A stretch of DNA of 64,000 nucleotides, taken from NCBI RefSeq assembly GCF_001514495.1, contig NZ_BCNM01000016.1, forward strand, positions 111,688-175,687. Reading direction: 5' to 3'. This DNA is from Paenibacillus pabuli NBRC 13638. Its GTDB lineage: Bacteria; Bacillota; Bacilli; Paenibacillales; Paenibacillaceae. The position numbers and the translations under genes were made by a program. Positions 42,115 to 50,118 of this stretch are shown here, in pieces (position 1 is the first letter of the stretch; each line of letters starts with the position of its first letter). Below the pieces are notes generated by a model. The model ran no database searches, was not told the DNA's origin, and saw only the letters and a list, made by a program, of their open reading frames with translations.

Positions 42115-42564
42115 CTATTCAAACAGATCCAGACGAAGACGCTTCAGGCTGGTATGCTGGATGAGCCATTGACCGTCGATTCTGACATACGTCTCATGGT
42201 AATGTCCAAATCCGTGAAACGATTTATTCTCATTGCCTTCAGGGAACGTCACCCAATCTTCCATTGGGGAGATGACTTTGGCTTCATTCTCGGATACAAA
42301 TTCAACTTCGGCGCTATGTACATGATGCACTGTTACGGCAGCATCCACCAAATCCCGGAATACTTGAACGATGGTGTCACGGCCTGTTAATACCGGAATT
42401 GGATTGCCTTCTGTACTGAAATCAGCTACGGCGTCCGGTGCGAACACGTCGCCCAATGTATCCCACTGCTTCGTATCAATATAACGGCAATAGCGCGCTT
42501 TGGTGTTTCGGATGTTTTCCAGTGCAAGCAGTTGTTCCAGTCCTGTGATGGTTGATTGGCTCAT
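42115..42564 (-). CDS. SnoaL-like / NTF2-fold protein
   Basis: A 149-residue protein with the SnoaL_4-type layout: GLEQLLALENIRNTKARYCR, YIDTKQWDTLGDVFAPDAVA, VLTGRDTIVQVFRDLVDAAV, TVHHVHSAEVEFVSENEAKV and the terminal WLIQHTSLKRLRLDLFE. Members are polyketide cyclases, dehydratases or unassigned NTF2-fold enzymes; the Tyr, Asp and His residues usual in the pocket are present. GGAGGGACACAC precedes the ATG. It is 118 bases downstream of the Rrf2 regulator on the same strand, so it may belong to its regulon. Confidence 0.85.
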   Translation of the reverse strand: MSQSTITGLEQLLALENIRNTKARYCRYIDTKQWDTLGDVFAPDAVADFSTEGNPIPVLTGRDTIVQVFRDLVDAAVTVHHVHSAEVEFVSENEAKVISPMEDWVTFPEGNENKSFHGFGHYHETYVRIDGQWLIQHTSLKRLRLDLFE

Positions 42565-42682
42565 GTGTGTCCCTCCAGAAATCTAAGATGTAATCGGATA
42601 TGTACCACGTCATCTGAAAGCTTCCCACCCTCTGTGGAGGGAAAGAAAAGATTATCCATTGGACTTGTAAGGTCTATACGGA

Positions 42683-43090
42683 TTATACAGAATGCGCAGC
42701 TTTCATCTGGGCAGCCAGCTCGGACATTTTTTTATCGTTCAAATAGCTCTCCATCTCTTCCTCGGCACGAACCATCACCTGCTGAATCAGGCAACCTTCG
42801 TTGTGGTCCTGCGAGCATTCGAACAGGGAAGCCTGACCTTCAATGGCATGGATAATCTCCAGAAAGGAAGGATCGGGATTTTTGCGGCTAAGCCGGTAAC
42901 CGCCATTGGCTCCAGAGGTCGATTCGATCATGCCTGCTTTGACCAGCTTGGTTAATATTTTGGACAAGTAGGTTGGAGAAACTTTCTGCATCTCCGCTAG
43001 TTGATGTACACTAACCAGTTGTTCCGGTTCAGTCGCAACCAGAAAAAGCATCGTATGCAGAGCGTAATTTGTCGCTTTCGAATATTTCAT
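42683..43090 (-). CDS. Rrf2-family transcriptional regulator with two cysteines
   Basis: A 135-residue Rrf2 protein: KYSKATNYALHTMLFLVATE, VHQLAEMQKVSPTYLSKILT and LVKAGMIESTSGANGGYRLS cover the winged helix. The cluster region reads ECSQDHNEGC, with Cys-x7-Cys but no third Cys, so an iron-sulfur cluster of NsrR/IscR type is doubtful. Redox sensing by a disulfide is possible. GAGGTG precedes the ATG. Confidence 0.88.
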   Translation of the reverse strand: MKYSKATNYALHTMLFLVATEPEQLVSVHQLAEMQKVSPTYLSKILTKLVKAGMIESTSGANGGYRLSRKNPDPSFLEIIHAIEGQASLFECSQDHNEGCLIQQVMVRAEEEMESYLNDKKMSELAAQMKAAHSV

Positions 43091-43200
43091 GAGGGCACCT
43101 CATTATATACGGATTTAATTTATCTATAATAGACTTGATCGAACCCTCTGTCAAACTTCAAGAATACCGACAAGGGAAAAGAACTGCCGCCATGCAGCCT

Positions 43201-44037
43201 CTAGCCGTGGTAAAGCCCGCGATAATCCGTAGGTGTCATGCCCTCATGGGCCAAAAACTGGCGATTAAAATAACTGGCATTGGGATACCCTGCCTCCTCC
43301 GCAATCTGTCCAATGTTGGCTGTTGGCCGTTCCAGCAGCCATTGCTTCGCCATCTGCAACCGTGAACGTGTTATAAATTCCATCGGCGTCATTTCCACTG
43401 CACTTTTGAACATCTTGCAGAAATAATATGAACTGACACCCGCCATATCTGCCCAATCCTGGAGCAGAAACGGCTGGCAGGCCTCCTGCTGCATCTGTGG
43501 GAGCAGTCCCAGAATACGACTCTCCGCCTTGCTTGTGCGTGTACTTTTCAGCGGAATGGCATGCTGGACGAACTCGGCCAATACCGCATAGGTCAGCGTG
43601 GATAACTGGGCTGGACGAAGCATACTGTTCTGCTCGGCTTCCATCAACAGCGCCATATGGGCTTCTTCCCAAGAATTCCGCTGGCGGAGTGTCCACAACA
43701 GATTGCGATGAAGCCCCCGTTCGATCATATAATCATGCAATCGTTCACCGTAAAAATGAACCCAGCGTACATCCCATGGATCATCTTCACTGCTATAGTA
43801 ATGCTGACGCTGCTGGGGGAAATATAATACCGCCTGACCTGCGCGAAGCTCATGCACCACCCCATCTACTTCCACATATCCCTTGCCCGCAGCAACGTAG
43901 TGGATATTGAAATTGTTTAGTGCGCCAGTCTCTCGTAATACGATATGCTCAGGGTGATCGATATAGTGGCCAACGGACTCCGGGTAACAAAAATAAGGAA
44001 TATCCTGCAAGGTGAGCAATACGGTTTGTCTCATCAT
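43201..44037 (-). CDS. AraC-family regulator with cupin sensor domain
   Basis: A 278-residue regulator: N-terminal cupin-like AraC ligand domain (FNIHYVAAGKGYVEVDGVVH, LRAGQAVLYFPQQRQHYYSS, WDVRWVHFYG) and C-terminal double HTH (LQDWADMAGVSSYYFCKMFK, IGQIAEEAGYPNASYFNRQF). AGGAGG precedes the ATG. Divergent from the Gfo/Idh plus aldo-keto reductase genes, which it likely controls in response to a sugar. Confidence 0.9.
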   Translation of the reverse strand: MMRQTVLLTLQDIPYFCYPESVGHYIDHPEHIVLRETGALNNFNIHYVAAGKGYVEVDGVVHELRAGQAVLYFPQQRQHYYSSEDDPWDVRWVHFYGERLHDYMIERGLHRNLLWTLRQRNSWEEAHMALLMEAEQNSMLRPAQLSTLTYAVLAEFVQHAIPLKSTRTSKAESRILGLLPQMQQEACQPFLLQDWADMAGVSSYYFCKMFKSAVEMTPMEFITRSRLQMAKQWLLERPTANIGQIAEEAGYPNASYFNRQFLAHEGMTPTDYRGLYHG

Positions 44038-44154
44038 AGAGATTCCTCCTTTCTAGACAATATTGTGTTAACTCAATTCAATATATTATCATTTTAATTC
44101 ATTGATCTATTACTTATAATCACAATATACATTTATAAACAGGAGGAGACAACA

Positions 44155-45159
44155 ATGAATACAGAACGTAAATTGCGCTGGGGCATTCTTGGTAGCGCTA
44201 GCATTGCTGTAGGCTCCGTTATCCCTGGCTTGCAGCAATCGGAATTGAATGAAGTGACCGCCATTGCCAGCCGGGATGAAGAAAAAGCAAAACAAACCGC
44301 TGACCAGCTCGGGATTGCACAAGCTTACGGCAGCTATGAGGCTTTGTTGGCAGACGATTCCATTGATGCTGTCTACATTCCACTTCCGAACCACCTGCAC
44401 CGCGAATGGACGCTCCGCGCTGCGGAAGCTGGAAAACATATTCTGTGCGAAAAGCCACTGGCACTGACTGAGCAGGAGGCTCGGGAAATGGTGCAAGCCT
44501 GTGAAGAGGCTGGCGTACACCTCGCTGAAGCTTTTATGTATCGACATCATCCACGTTATAACCAGATTCGGGATATTATTGCCAGCGGAGAAATTGGTGA
44601 AATCCGCGGCATTCATAGTACCTTTTCGTTCAACAATTCGGGTTCGTCAGGCAATGTCCGCTTCCGTCGTGAATGGGGCGGCGGTGCCCTCTATGACATC
44701 GGTTGTTATTCCATCAGTGCAGCACGGCTGCTGCTTGGTCAAGAGCCTTCTGCAGTAACTGTCATTGGCATGTTCTCTCCTGAACATGATCAGGTGGATA
44801 TGATGGCTTCCGGCCTGCTTGAATTCGATAACCATGTCGGCGTAACGTTTGATAGCAGCATGTGGGCAGCCTTCCGCAACACACTCGAGATCCTTGGATC
44901 GGATGGCATTATCGAGGTACCTTCCGCATATATCAGCAATCTGGATCGCAGTTCAAACTTTTACGTAACCGCTGGCGGCGAACGGAAGGAGATTGAAGTC
45001 CCACAGGTGAATCATTATTCTCTTCAAGGGGACGATATGGCCCGTGCTGTGCTCCAGGGTCAAGACCTTCGGTTCGCATCTTCCGATGCAGTGGCCAATA
45101 TGAAGGTACTCGAAGCTTGTCTTCGTTCGGCGGAAGAACGTACACGTATTACACTATAA
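44155..45159 (+). CDS. Gfo/Idh/MocA-family NAD(P)-dependent oxidoreductase
   Basis: A 334-residue sugar or polyol dehydrogenase. The Rossmann loop is WGILGSASIAVGSVIPGL, the catalytic Lys lies in HILCEKPLALTEQEA, and the substrate region has EWGGGALYDIGCYSISAARL. Members oxidise sugars, inositols or sugar acids at one hydroxyl. AGGAGGAG precedes the ATG. A second reductase gene starts 21 bases downstream; together they form a two-step sugar conversion module under the divergent AraC regulator. Confidence 0.92.
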   Translation: MNTERKLRWGILGSASIAVGSVIPGLQQSELNEVTAIASRDEEKAKQTADQLGIAQAYGSYEALLADDSIDAVYIPLPNHLHREWTLRAAEAGKHILCEKPLALTEQEAREMVQACEEAGVHLAEAFMYRHHPRYNQIRDIIASGEIGEIRGIHSTFSFNNSGSSGNVRFRREWGGGALYDIGCYSISAARLLLGQEPSAVTVIGMFSPEHDQVDMMASGLLEFDNHVGVTFDSSMWAAFRNTLEILGSDGIIEVPSAYISNLDRSSNFYVTAGGERKEIEVPQVNHYSLQGDDMARAVLQGQDLRFASSDAVANMKVLEACLRSAEERTRITL

Positions 45160-45180
45160 GAAGAGAGGATGAACTGAATT

Positions 45181-46128
45181 ATGGAATACATTGATATTAC
45201 TGGTGCAGGAAAACCTATCTCCCGATTGATTAAAGGAACCGATTATTTTTACCATGATTCCTATGAGAAAGCAGCTGCGAACATGGATGCATTCCTGGCT
45301 ATTGGCGGTAATACCGTTGATTCCGCGCATATTTATTGTGGTGGGCAGAGTGAAGAAGTGCTTGGACGTTATATGCAGGAACGGGGTAACCGTAACGAGA
45401 TCGTTATTTTGACCAAAGGTGCGCATCATGACCAAAACGGCCCACGTGTTCATGCTGATGCTATCCGCAGCGACCTCCTTACCAGTCTGGAGCGGCTTCA
45501 AACGGAACATGTAGAGCTGTATGCCCTGCATCGGGATGATCCGAATATACCTGTTGGTGTTATTCTTGAAGCCCTGAACGAACATATCGAATCCGGTAAA
45601 ATCGGCGCGATTGGCGCTTCGAACTGGACTTGGCAGAGGCTGGAGGAAGCGAATGCATATGCAGCTGCTAACGGTCTGAAAGGTTTCACATTCAGCAGTC
45701 CGAATCTCAGTCTCGCCAAAGCGAACGAACCGTTCTGGGCCGGCTGTGTATCCGCAGATGCCGAGACACTCGCTTGGCATGCGCAGACACAACTGCCATT
45801 GCTGTCCTGGTCATCCCAAGCTCGTGGCTTCTTTACCGGACGGTTCACACCTGAAGTGCGGGACAATGAAGATCTGGTTCGTGTATTCTACAGTGATGGC
45901 AACTGGGAACGATTGCACCGGGCTGAACAGCTGGCCGAGTCGAAGAAGACGTCACCGATCCAGATTGCGCTCGCTTATGTATTGAATCAGCCGTTCCCAA
46001 CCTGTGCATTGATCGGTGCCCAGAATCAGGCGGAGCTTCTCTCCTGTGACGAAGGCTCACGTATCATCCTATCTCCTGAGGAAGTGGCATGGCTGGACCT
46101 CGGCAGTGATGTGAAGCCCAGTGTCTAA
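45181..46128 (+). CDS. Aldo/keto reductase
   Basis: A 315-residue AKR of (beta/alpha)8 fold. Catalytic residues are in place: Asp and Tyr in NTVDSAHIYCGGQSEEVL, Lys in IVILTKGAHH and His in VELYALHRDD. NADPH contacts appear near the C-terminus (IQIALAYVLNQPFPTCALIG, QAELLS). The start is at 45181 behind GAGAGGATGAACTGAATT, a rather long spacing. Co-transcribed with the preceding Gfo/Idh dehydrogenase. Substrate unknown. Confidence 0.92.
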   Translation: MEYIDITGAGKPISRLIKGTDYFYHDSYEKAAANMDAFLAIGGNTVDSAHIYCGGQSEEVLGRYMQERGNRNEIVILTKGAHHDQNGPRVHADAIRSDLLTSLERLQTEHVELYALHRDDPNIPVGVILEALNEHIESGKIGAIGASNWTWQRLEEANAYAAANGLKGFTFSSPNLSLAKANEPFWAGCVSADAETLAWHAQTQLPLLSWSSQARGFFTGRFTPEVRDNEDLVRVFYSDGNWERLHRAEQLAESKKTSPIQIALAYVLNQPFPTCALIGAQNQAELLSCDEGSRIILSPEEVAWLDLGSDVKPSV

Positions 46129-46165
46129 TCTGGACATCTACGCTTTCTTTCTTACCTAAAGTGCT

Positions 46166-46213
46166 AAGGGACTGACTATTCCGCGATTCAGCGAAGTGGT
46201 CAGTCCCTTTATC
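46166..46213 (+). terminator. Terminator after the first oxidoreductase module
   Basis: AAGGGACTGAC (46166-46176) pairs perfectly with GTCAGTCCCTT (46199-46209), then T; it sits between convergent operons. Confidence 0.85.
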
Positions 46214-46263
46214 ATGTAGAATAACACGTCCAAGATTATAGATTTAATAATTCATTATGCGGA

Positions 46264-47283
46264 TTACAGCTTCACGATTTGACCTGTCTTCTCGGATTCG
46301 AATGCTGCCAAAATCACCTGCAAAGAACGCAGACCTTCTTCACCGGAAATGCTTGGTGGAGTTTGGGTCATAATCGACTCTACAAAAGCATCAATAACAC
46401 CGCTCGGTACTTGTTTCTCGTTAGTAGCCATGGCGCCAACCTTGTAGGTTTCAACCGTACCGTTAGTCAACTCGACGATCACTTCGTCGCCTTCTACCGT
46501 TCCGATCTTCATCACACCATTCTCACACCACAGAACCGTACTGTTATCTCCTGCTCTGTATTGTGTCCAGCTCGCTACCAGTGTACCGATCGCACCGCTC
46601 TTCATGCGCAGCAGGCAAGTCGCGTTATCGTCCACCTTCGTGTTTTCCTTGTGCAGTGTGCTGATGAAACCAGCCACTTCGGACACTTCATCATCCAGCA
46701 AATAACGGATAAAGTCCGACTTGTGCACGCCCAGGTCTCCCATGGCGCCCATAATTGCTTCTTCTTTGCGGAAGAACCAGCTCTCTGCTCCGTCTACACT
46801 CCAGCCTTCCGGACCCGGATGGCCAAAGGACGTACGGAAATTCAGAACTTTGCCAAGTTTGCCAGAGTCGAGAATTTCTTTCGCTTTCACGTGTGGAGGC
46901 ATCAAACGCTGGTTGTGTCCAACCATCAGATATACACCGTTTTTCTTGGCAGCTTCGATCATTTGCTCGCCTTCTTCGGTAGATACGGCCATTGGCTTTT
47001 CAACCAACACATGCTTGCCTGCATTAGCAGCAGCAATGGACATCGAAGCATGCAGGTAGTTTGGCGTACAAACGCTGACTGCATCCACTTCTTCGCTCGC
47101 AAGTAATTCTTCATAGCTGGAATAAGCCTTACCACCGTAAGTTTCAGCCATCTTCTCCGCACGCTCCACAATCGGATCGGCAAAAGCCACCAGTTCCACG
47201 TTCTCATTAGCAGCATACTCTGGAATATGTCTGCGCTCGGCAATGGCTCCACAGCCGAATACAGCAACTTTAATTTTACTCAT
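46264..47283 (-). CDS. Gfo/Idh/MocA-family oxidoreductase (second module)
   Basis: A 339-residue dehydrogenase with Rossmann loop VAVFGCGAIAERRHIPEY, catalytic-Lys motif HVLVEKPMAVSTEEG and MGAMGDLGVHKSDFIRYLL. The ATG at 47283 follows AAAGGAG at eight bases; a longer frame upstream is not credible since it runs into the intercistronic inverted repeat. It is the second gene after a TIM-barrel isomerase. This pairing is common in inositol or sugar-acid catabolism, as in IolE/IolG-like sets. Confidence 0.93.
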   Translation of the reverse strand: MSKIKVAVFGCGAIAERRHIPEYAANENVELVAFADPIVERAEKMAETYGGKAYSSYEELLASEEVDAVSVCTPNYLHASMSIAAANAGKHVLVEKPMAVSTEEGEQMIEAAKKNGVYLMVGHNQRLMPPHVKAKEILDSGKLGKVLNFRTSFGHPGPEGWSVDGAESWFFRKEEAIMGAMGDLGVHKSDFIRYLLDDEVSEVAGFISTLHKENTKVDDNATCLLRMKSGAIGTLVASWTQYRAGDNSTVLWCENGVMKIGTVEGDEVIVELTNGTVETYKVGAMATNEKQVPSGVIDAFVESIMTQTPPSISGEEGLRSLQVILAAFESEKTGQIVKL

Positions 47284-47313
47284 GTACAAATATCTCCTTT
47301 GATAAATAGATTT

Positions 47314-47363
47314 GCATTTTGCATCATTCGACTCATATCGCTCATGGGAATGATGCAAAATGC
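47314..47363 (-). other. Perfect 16-bp inverted repeat between the isomerase and oxidoreductase genes
   Basis: GCATTTTGCATCATTC (47314-47329) is mirrored exactly by GAATGATGCAAAATGC (47348-47363), with an 18-base loop. It lies between two genes of one operon; the oxidoreductase ribosome site is just beyond. No T-run follows, so it is likely to be a processing, stabilising or attenuating hairpin. Confidence 0.75.
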
Positions 47364-47368
47364 TCAGA

Positions 47369-48145
47369 TTAGAATTGGTTCAGGTAGTTCTCTTTCAACC
47401 AGTTATAGCTGTTGGCTACGCTTTCAAGCGGTGGATTCTGACATACGTCCTGTTCCACGATCAACCACTCTACACCTGCACTCGTAGAAGCTTCAATGAC
47501 TGCTGGCAGATTAACCGAACCTTGTCCCAGTTCTAGTGTCTTCATCTGGCCTTGATCATCTTTGCTGAAGTCTTTCAAGTGAAGCAATGGCAGACGGCCT
47601 GCATATTTATTAATATATTCAATCGGATTTTGTCCAGCAAATTGTACCCAACATACGTCCATTTCCACTTGAACCGCTTCAGGTGTCGTTTGAGCAAACA
47701 TCGCATCAAAGGCATTATCGTCGCCAACCTGACCGTGGAATTCGAAATCATGGTTATGATAACCGAAGATCAGACCTTGTTTGGTCGCTTCAGCACCATA
47801 TTGTTGCAATTCGTTGAACAGTTTGGTCCAGCCTTCTGCATTCTCAGGGCGATCTTCAGGCATCAGGTAAGGGCAGATCATATATTGAGCCCCAATTGTT
47901 TTGAGGTAATCAATTTGTTTTTGCAAATCCTCACGCATGGCATGCAATGAAACGTGGCTGCTGAAACCTTTCAGCCCAAGCTCATCCAATAGCGCTTTCA
48001 TTTCTTCGGCAGGAATGTCACCATATCCGGCAAATTCGACACCTTCATAACCAAGCTCTGCTACTTTGCGCAACGTTCCACGGAAATCTGCTGCAGTTTC
48101 ATCACGGAGCGTAAACAATTGCAAACCAATATTAAGTTTTTTCAT
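47369..48145 (-). CDS. Sugar phosphate isomerase/epimerase (xylose-isomerase-like TIM barrel, IolE-like)
   Basis: A 258-residue protein of the AP-endonuclease 2/xylose-isomerase-like TIM-barrel family. LNIGLQLFTLRDETAADFRG at the start, LIFGYHNHDFEF, VEMDVCWVQFAGQNP (metal-binding Glu/Asp), LLHLKDFSKDDQGQ and a final WLIVEQDVC-type motif mark the metal site. Members are 2-keto-inositol dehydratases, 3-keto-sugar processing enzymes or epimerases. AGAGGTG precedes the ATG. First gene of the operon, divergent from an AraC regulator. Confidence 0.9.
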   Translation of the reverse strand: MKKLNIGLQLFTLRDETAADFRGTLRKVAELGYEGVEFAGYGDIPAEEMKALLDELGLKGFSSHVSLHAMREDLQKQIDYLKTIGAQYMICPYLMPEDRPENAEGWTKLFNELQQYGAEATKQGLIFGYHNHDFEFHGQVGDDNAFDAMFAQTTPEAVQVEMDVCWVQFAGQNPIEYINKYAGRLPLLHLKDFSKDDQGQMKTLELGQGSVNLPAVIEASTSAGVEWLIVEQDVCQNPPLESVANSYNWLKENYLNQF

Positions 48146-48288
48146 AATAGATGCACCTCTGCTCTCAAATTTGCTTTCATTGCTCTATCTGGTATCATCC
48201 TAACGCAAAACAGGCTAGAATGAACATATACAATATCGTCAGAACATGAACTATCTGATCATTTTTTTAAATATGGAGGATACATCTT

Positions 48289-49107
48289 TTGGAAACCTCA
48301 GTACTGATCTGCGACTACTCGTATCACTACAAGGCGTTTAACCATAATATGAAGGGCGAGTTGCAGACTTATCTGTTCCGTCTGCAAACCGAGGGCTCTT
48401 GCAAGGTATATGTACAGGATGAAGAATTCAAAATGACTGGCGGGGATCTGCTGCTGCTAAAGCCTGGAGACGATTATCATCTCGTGGTCGAAGAACCTCA
48501 CAAGGAGGGCAGGTTGTCGAGCGGAGACTATTATGTGTTCTGTGAAGGGACTTGGATTGAGAACTGGTGGAAACGGCAGCAGCGTTCCACTGTAAGTCGC
48601 ATCGGCCTGGATGACAAATTGATTAGTCTGTGGCGTAATATGCTACTGGAGAAACGCCGTGGACCGCTGGAGGAAAATATAGAACTGAGTGACGCATTGC
48701 TGCGCGGTTTATGCCTGTATATCGATCGGGCCATCAAGGAGAATATCCAGACGGATCGGTCGGTTTCCTCCACACTGAAGCTGAAACGGTTCATTGAAGA
48801 GCATGCCACAGTGACCTTTAAGCTCGAAGAAGCGGCACGTTACGCGGGACTTAGTCTATCCCGTGCGGTTCGTCTGTTCAAGGAGCATTATGGCAAAACG
48901 ATGATTCAGTATGCGATTGAAATACGTCTAAACGCTGCACTGGAGCGTATGAAATACAGCGATATGACGCTTGAGCATATTTCCGAAACATGCGGCTTTG
49001 CAAGCTACTCTTATTTTCATCGGGTGTTTCGGGCACACTTCGGCGTATCTCCCGTTGAATATCTCAAATCCCAATCCCATCAATCTATTGATCTGGAGCA
49101 TGTGTGA
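48289..49107 (+). CDS. AraC-family regulator (second oxidoreductase module)
   Basis: A 272-residue regulator with cupin-like sensor (LQTYLFRLQTEGSCKVYVQD, GGDLLLLKPGDDYHLVVEE) and C-terminal double HTH (FKLEEAARYAGLSLSRAVRL, LEHISETCGFASYSYFHRVF, FRAHFGVSPVEYLKSQ). It starts with TTG at 48289 after GGAGG; no in-frame ATG is near. It is divergent from the TIM-barrel/Gfo operon over a 143-base region and likely activates it. Confidence 0.88.
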   Translation: METSVLICDYSYHYKAFNHNMKGELQTYLFRLQTEGSCKVYVQDEEFKMTGGDLLLLKPGDDYHLVVEEPHKEGRLSSGDYYVFCEGTWIENWWKRQQRSTVSRIGLDDKLISLWRNMLLEKRRGPLEENIELSDALLRGLCLYIDRAIKENIQTDRSVSSTLKLKRFIEEHATVTFKLEEAARYAGLSLSRAVRLFKEHYGKTMIQYAIEIRLNAALERMKYSDMTLEHISETCGFASYSYFHRVFRAHFGVSPVEYLKSQSHQSIDLEHV

Positions 49108-49190
49108 GAATTCCATGCAAGCCCCTCACCTTACAGGCAACTATTAAACAAAAAAACAGAGCAGCACACGTATTTCTGTCCGCCCCAGCG

Positions 49191-49243
49191 AACGCCGCCT
49201 TGCAAAGAGTAGCACTTACGCTCTTTGGTAATGCGGCGTTTTT
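49191..49243 (+). terminator. Terminator after the AraC gene
   Basis: AACGCCGC pairs with GCGGCGTT, with an inner AAAGAG/CTCTTT stem, followed by TTTT. The 49108-49396 gap otherwise shows no gene. Confidence 0.85.
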
Positions 49244-49396
49244 ACGTGCATCCCTTCCTCAGTCTCAGACTAATTCTTTTTCCAAATTCCCCCATGACTC
49301 TATCATCATTTATCTGTACAATTAATATAGAACGACTTTCTTACAAATTCATATAAGGCCAAATGGACTTCATTAATGGTATTGGAGCGATACATA

Positions 49397-50098
49397 ATGC
49401 ACGCTAATCCACGCAAAATCTTAATCATTGAAGACGAACAAGATATTTCCCGAATTCTGCGAGACTATTTGACGAAGAATCAGTATGAAGCTGCAGCAGC
49501 CGATAATGGTCAGGACGGGTTGCAGATGATGGACATGCTGCAGCCGGATTATATCATTCTGGACATTATGCTTCCGGATATGGATGGCATTGATGTATGC
49601 CGCGAAATTCGGAGACGGAATAACATCCCCATTCTCATTCTGAGTGCAAGGGGAAGTGATACGGATAAGGTGCTCGGGCTTGGATTCGGGGCGGATGACT
49701 ATATGACGAAACCTTTCTCCCTGGGCGAGCTGCTGGCCCGCATCAATGCCCATTTCCGACGATATGATCGTATGGGCACAGAACAAGATCACACCCATAT
49801 ACTGCGTCTGGGTAACCTCCAAATTGACAAGAAAGCCTATAAGGTCACCCTCGATGCGAATGAGGTTTCTCTCTCCGCCAAGGAATTTGAGCTGCTGTTT
49901 CATCTGGCAAGCCACAAAAATCAAGTTTTTTCCAAATCCCAGCTGCTTGATGCGATCTGGGGATATGCAGCCTACGGCGATGAGAATACCGTTACCGTGT
50001 ATATACGCAGATTGCGAGAGAAAATTGAGGCAGACCCTTCCCATCCTACTGTTCTGAAAACTGTGTGGGGTGTCGGATACAAATTCAATTATGAATAA
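49397..50098 (+). CDS. OmpR/PhoB-family response regulator
   Basis: A 233-residue regulator: receiver with LIIEDEQD, phosphoacceptor Asp56 in YIILDIMLPDMDG and Lys in YMTKPFSL; winged helix with VSLSAKEFELLFHLASHKN, NTVTVYIRRLREKIE and TVWGVGYKFNYE. I chose ATG 49397, nine bases after GGAG; a frame opening at 49376 overlaps that site. A histidine kinase gene follows in 20 bases, then an ABC transporter, giving a sensing and export set. Confidence 0.92.
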   Translation: MHANPRKILIIEDEQDISRILRDYLTKNQYEAAAADNGQDGLQMMDMLQPDYIILDIMLPDMDGIDVCREIRRRNNIPILILSARGSDTDKVLGLGFGADDYMTKPFSLGELLARINAHFRRYDRMGTEQDHTHILRLGNLQIDKKAYKVTLDANEVSLSAKEFELLFHLASHKNQVFSKSQLLDAIWGYAAYGDENTVTVYIRRLREKIEADPSHPTVLKTVWGVGYKFNYE

Positions 50099-50118
50099 GC
50101 GAGAATGGAGACCACTGC

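Noticed and set aside
46279..47106. Long plus-strand open frame opposite the second Gfo/Idh gene
   Set aside because: Antisense shadow; Cys/His-rich, low-complexity translation and no ribosome site.
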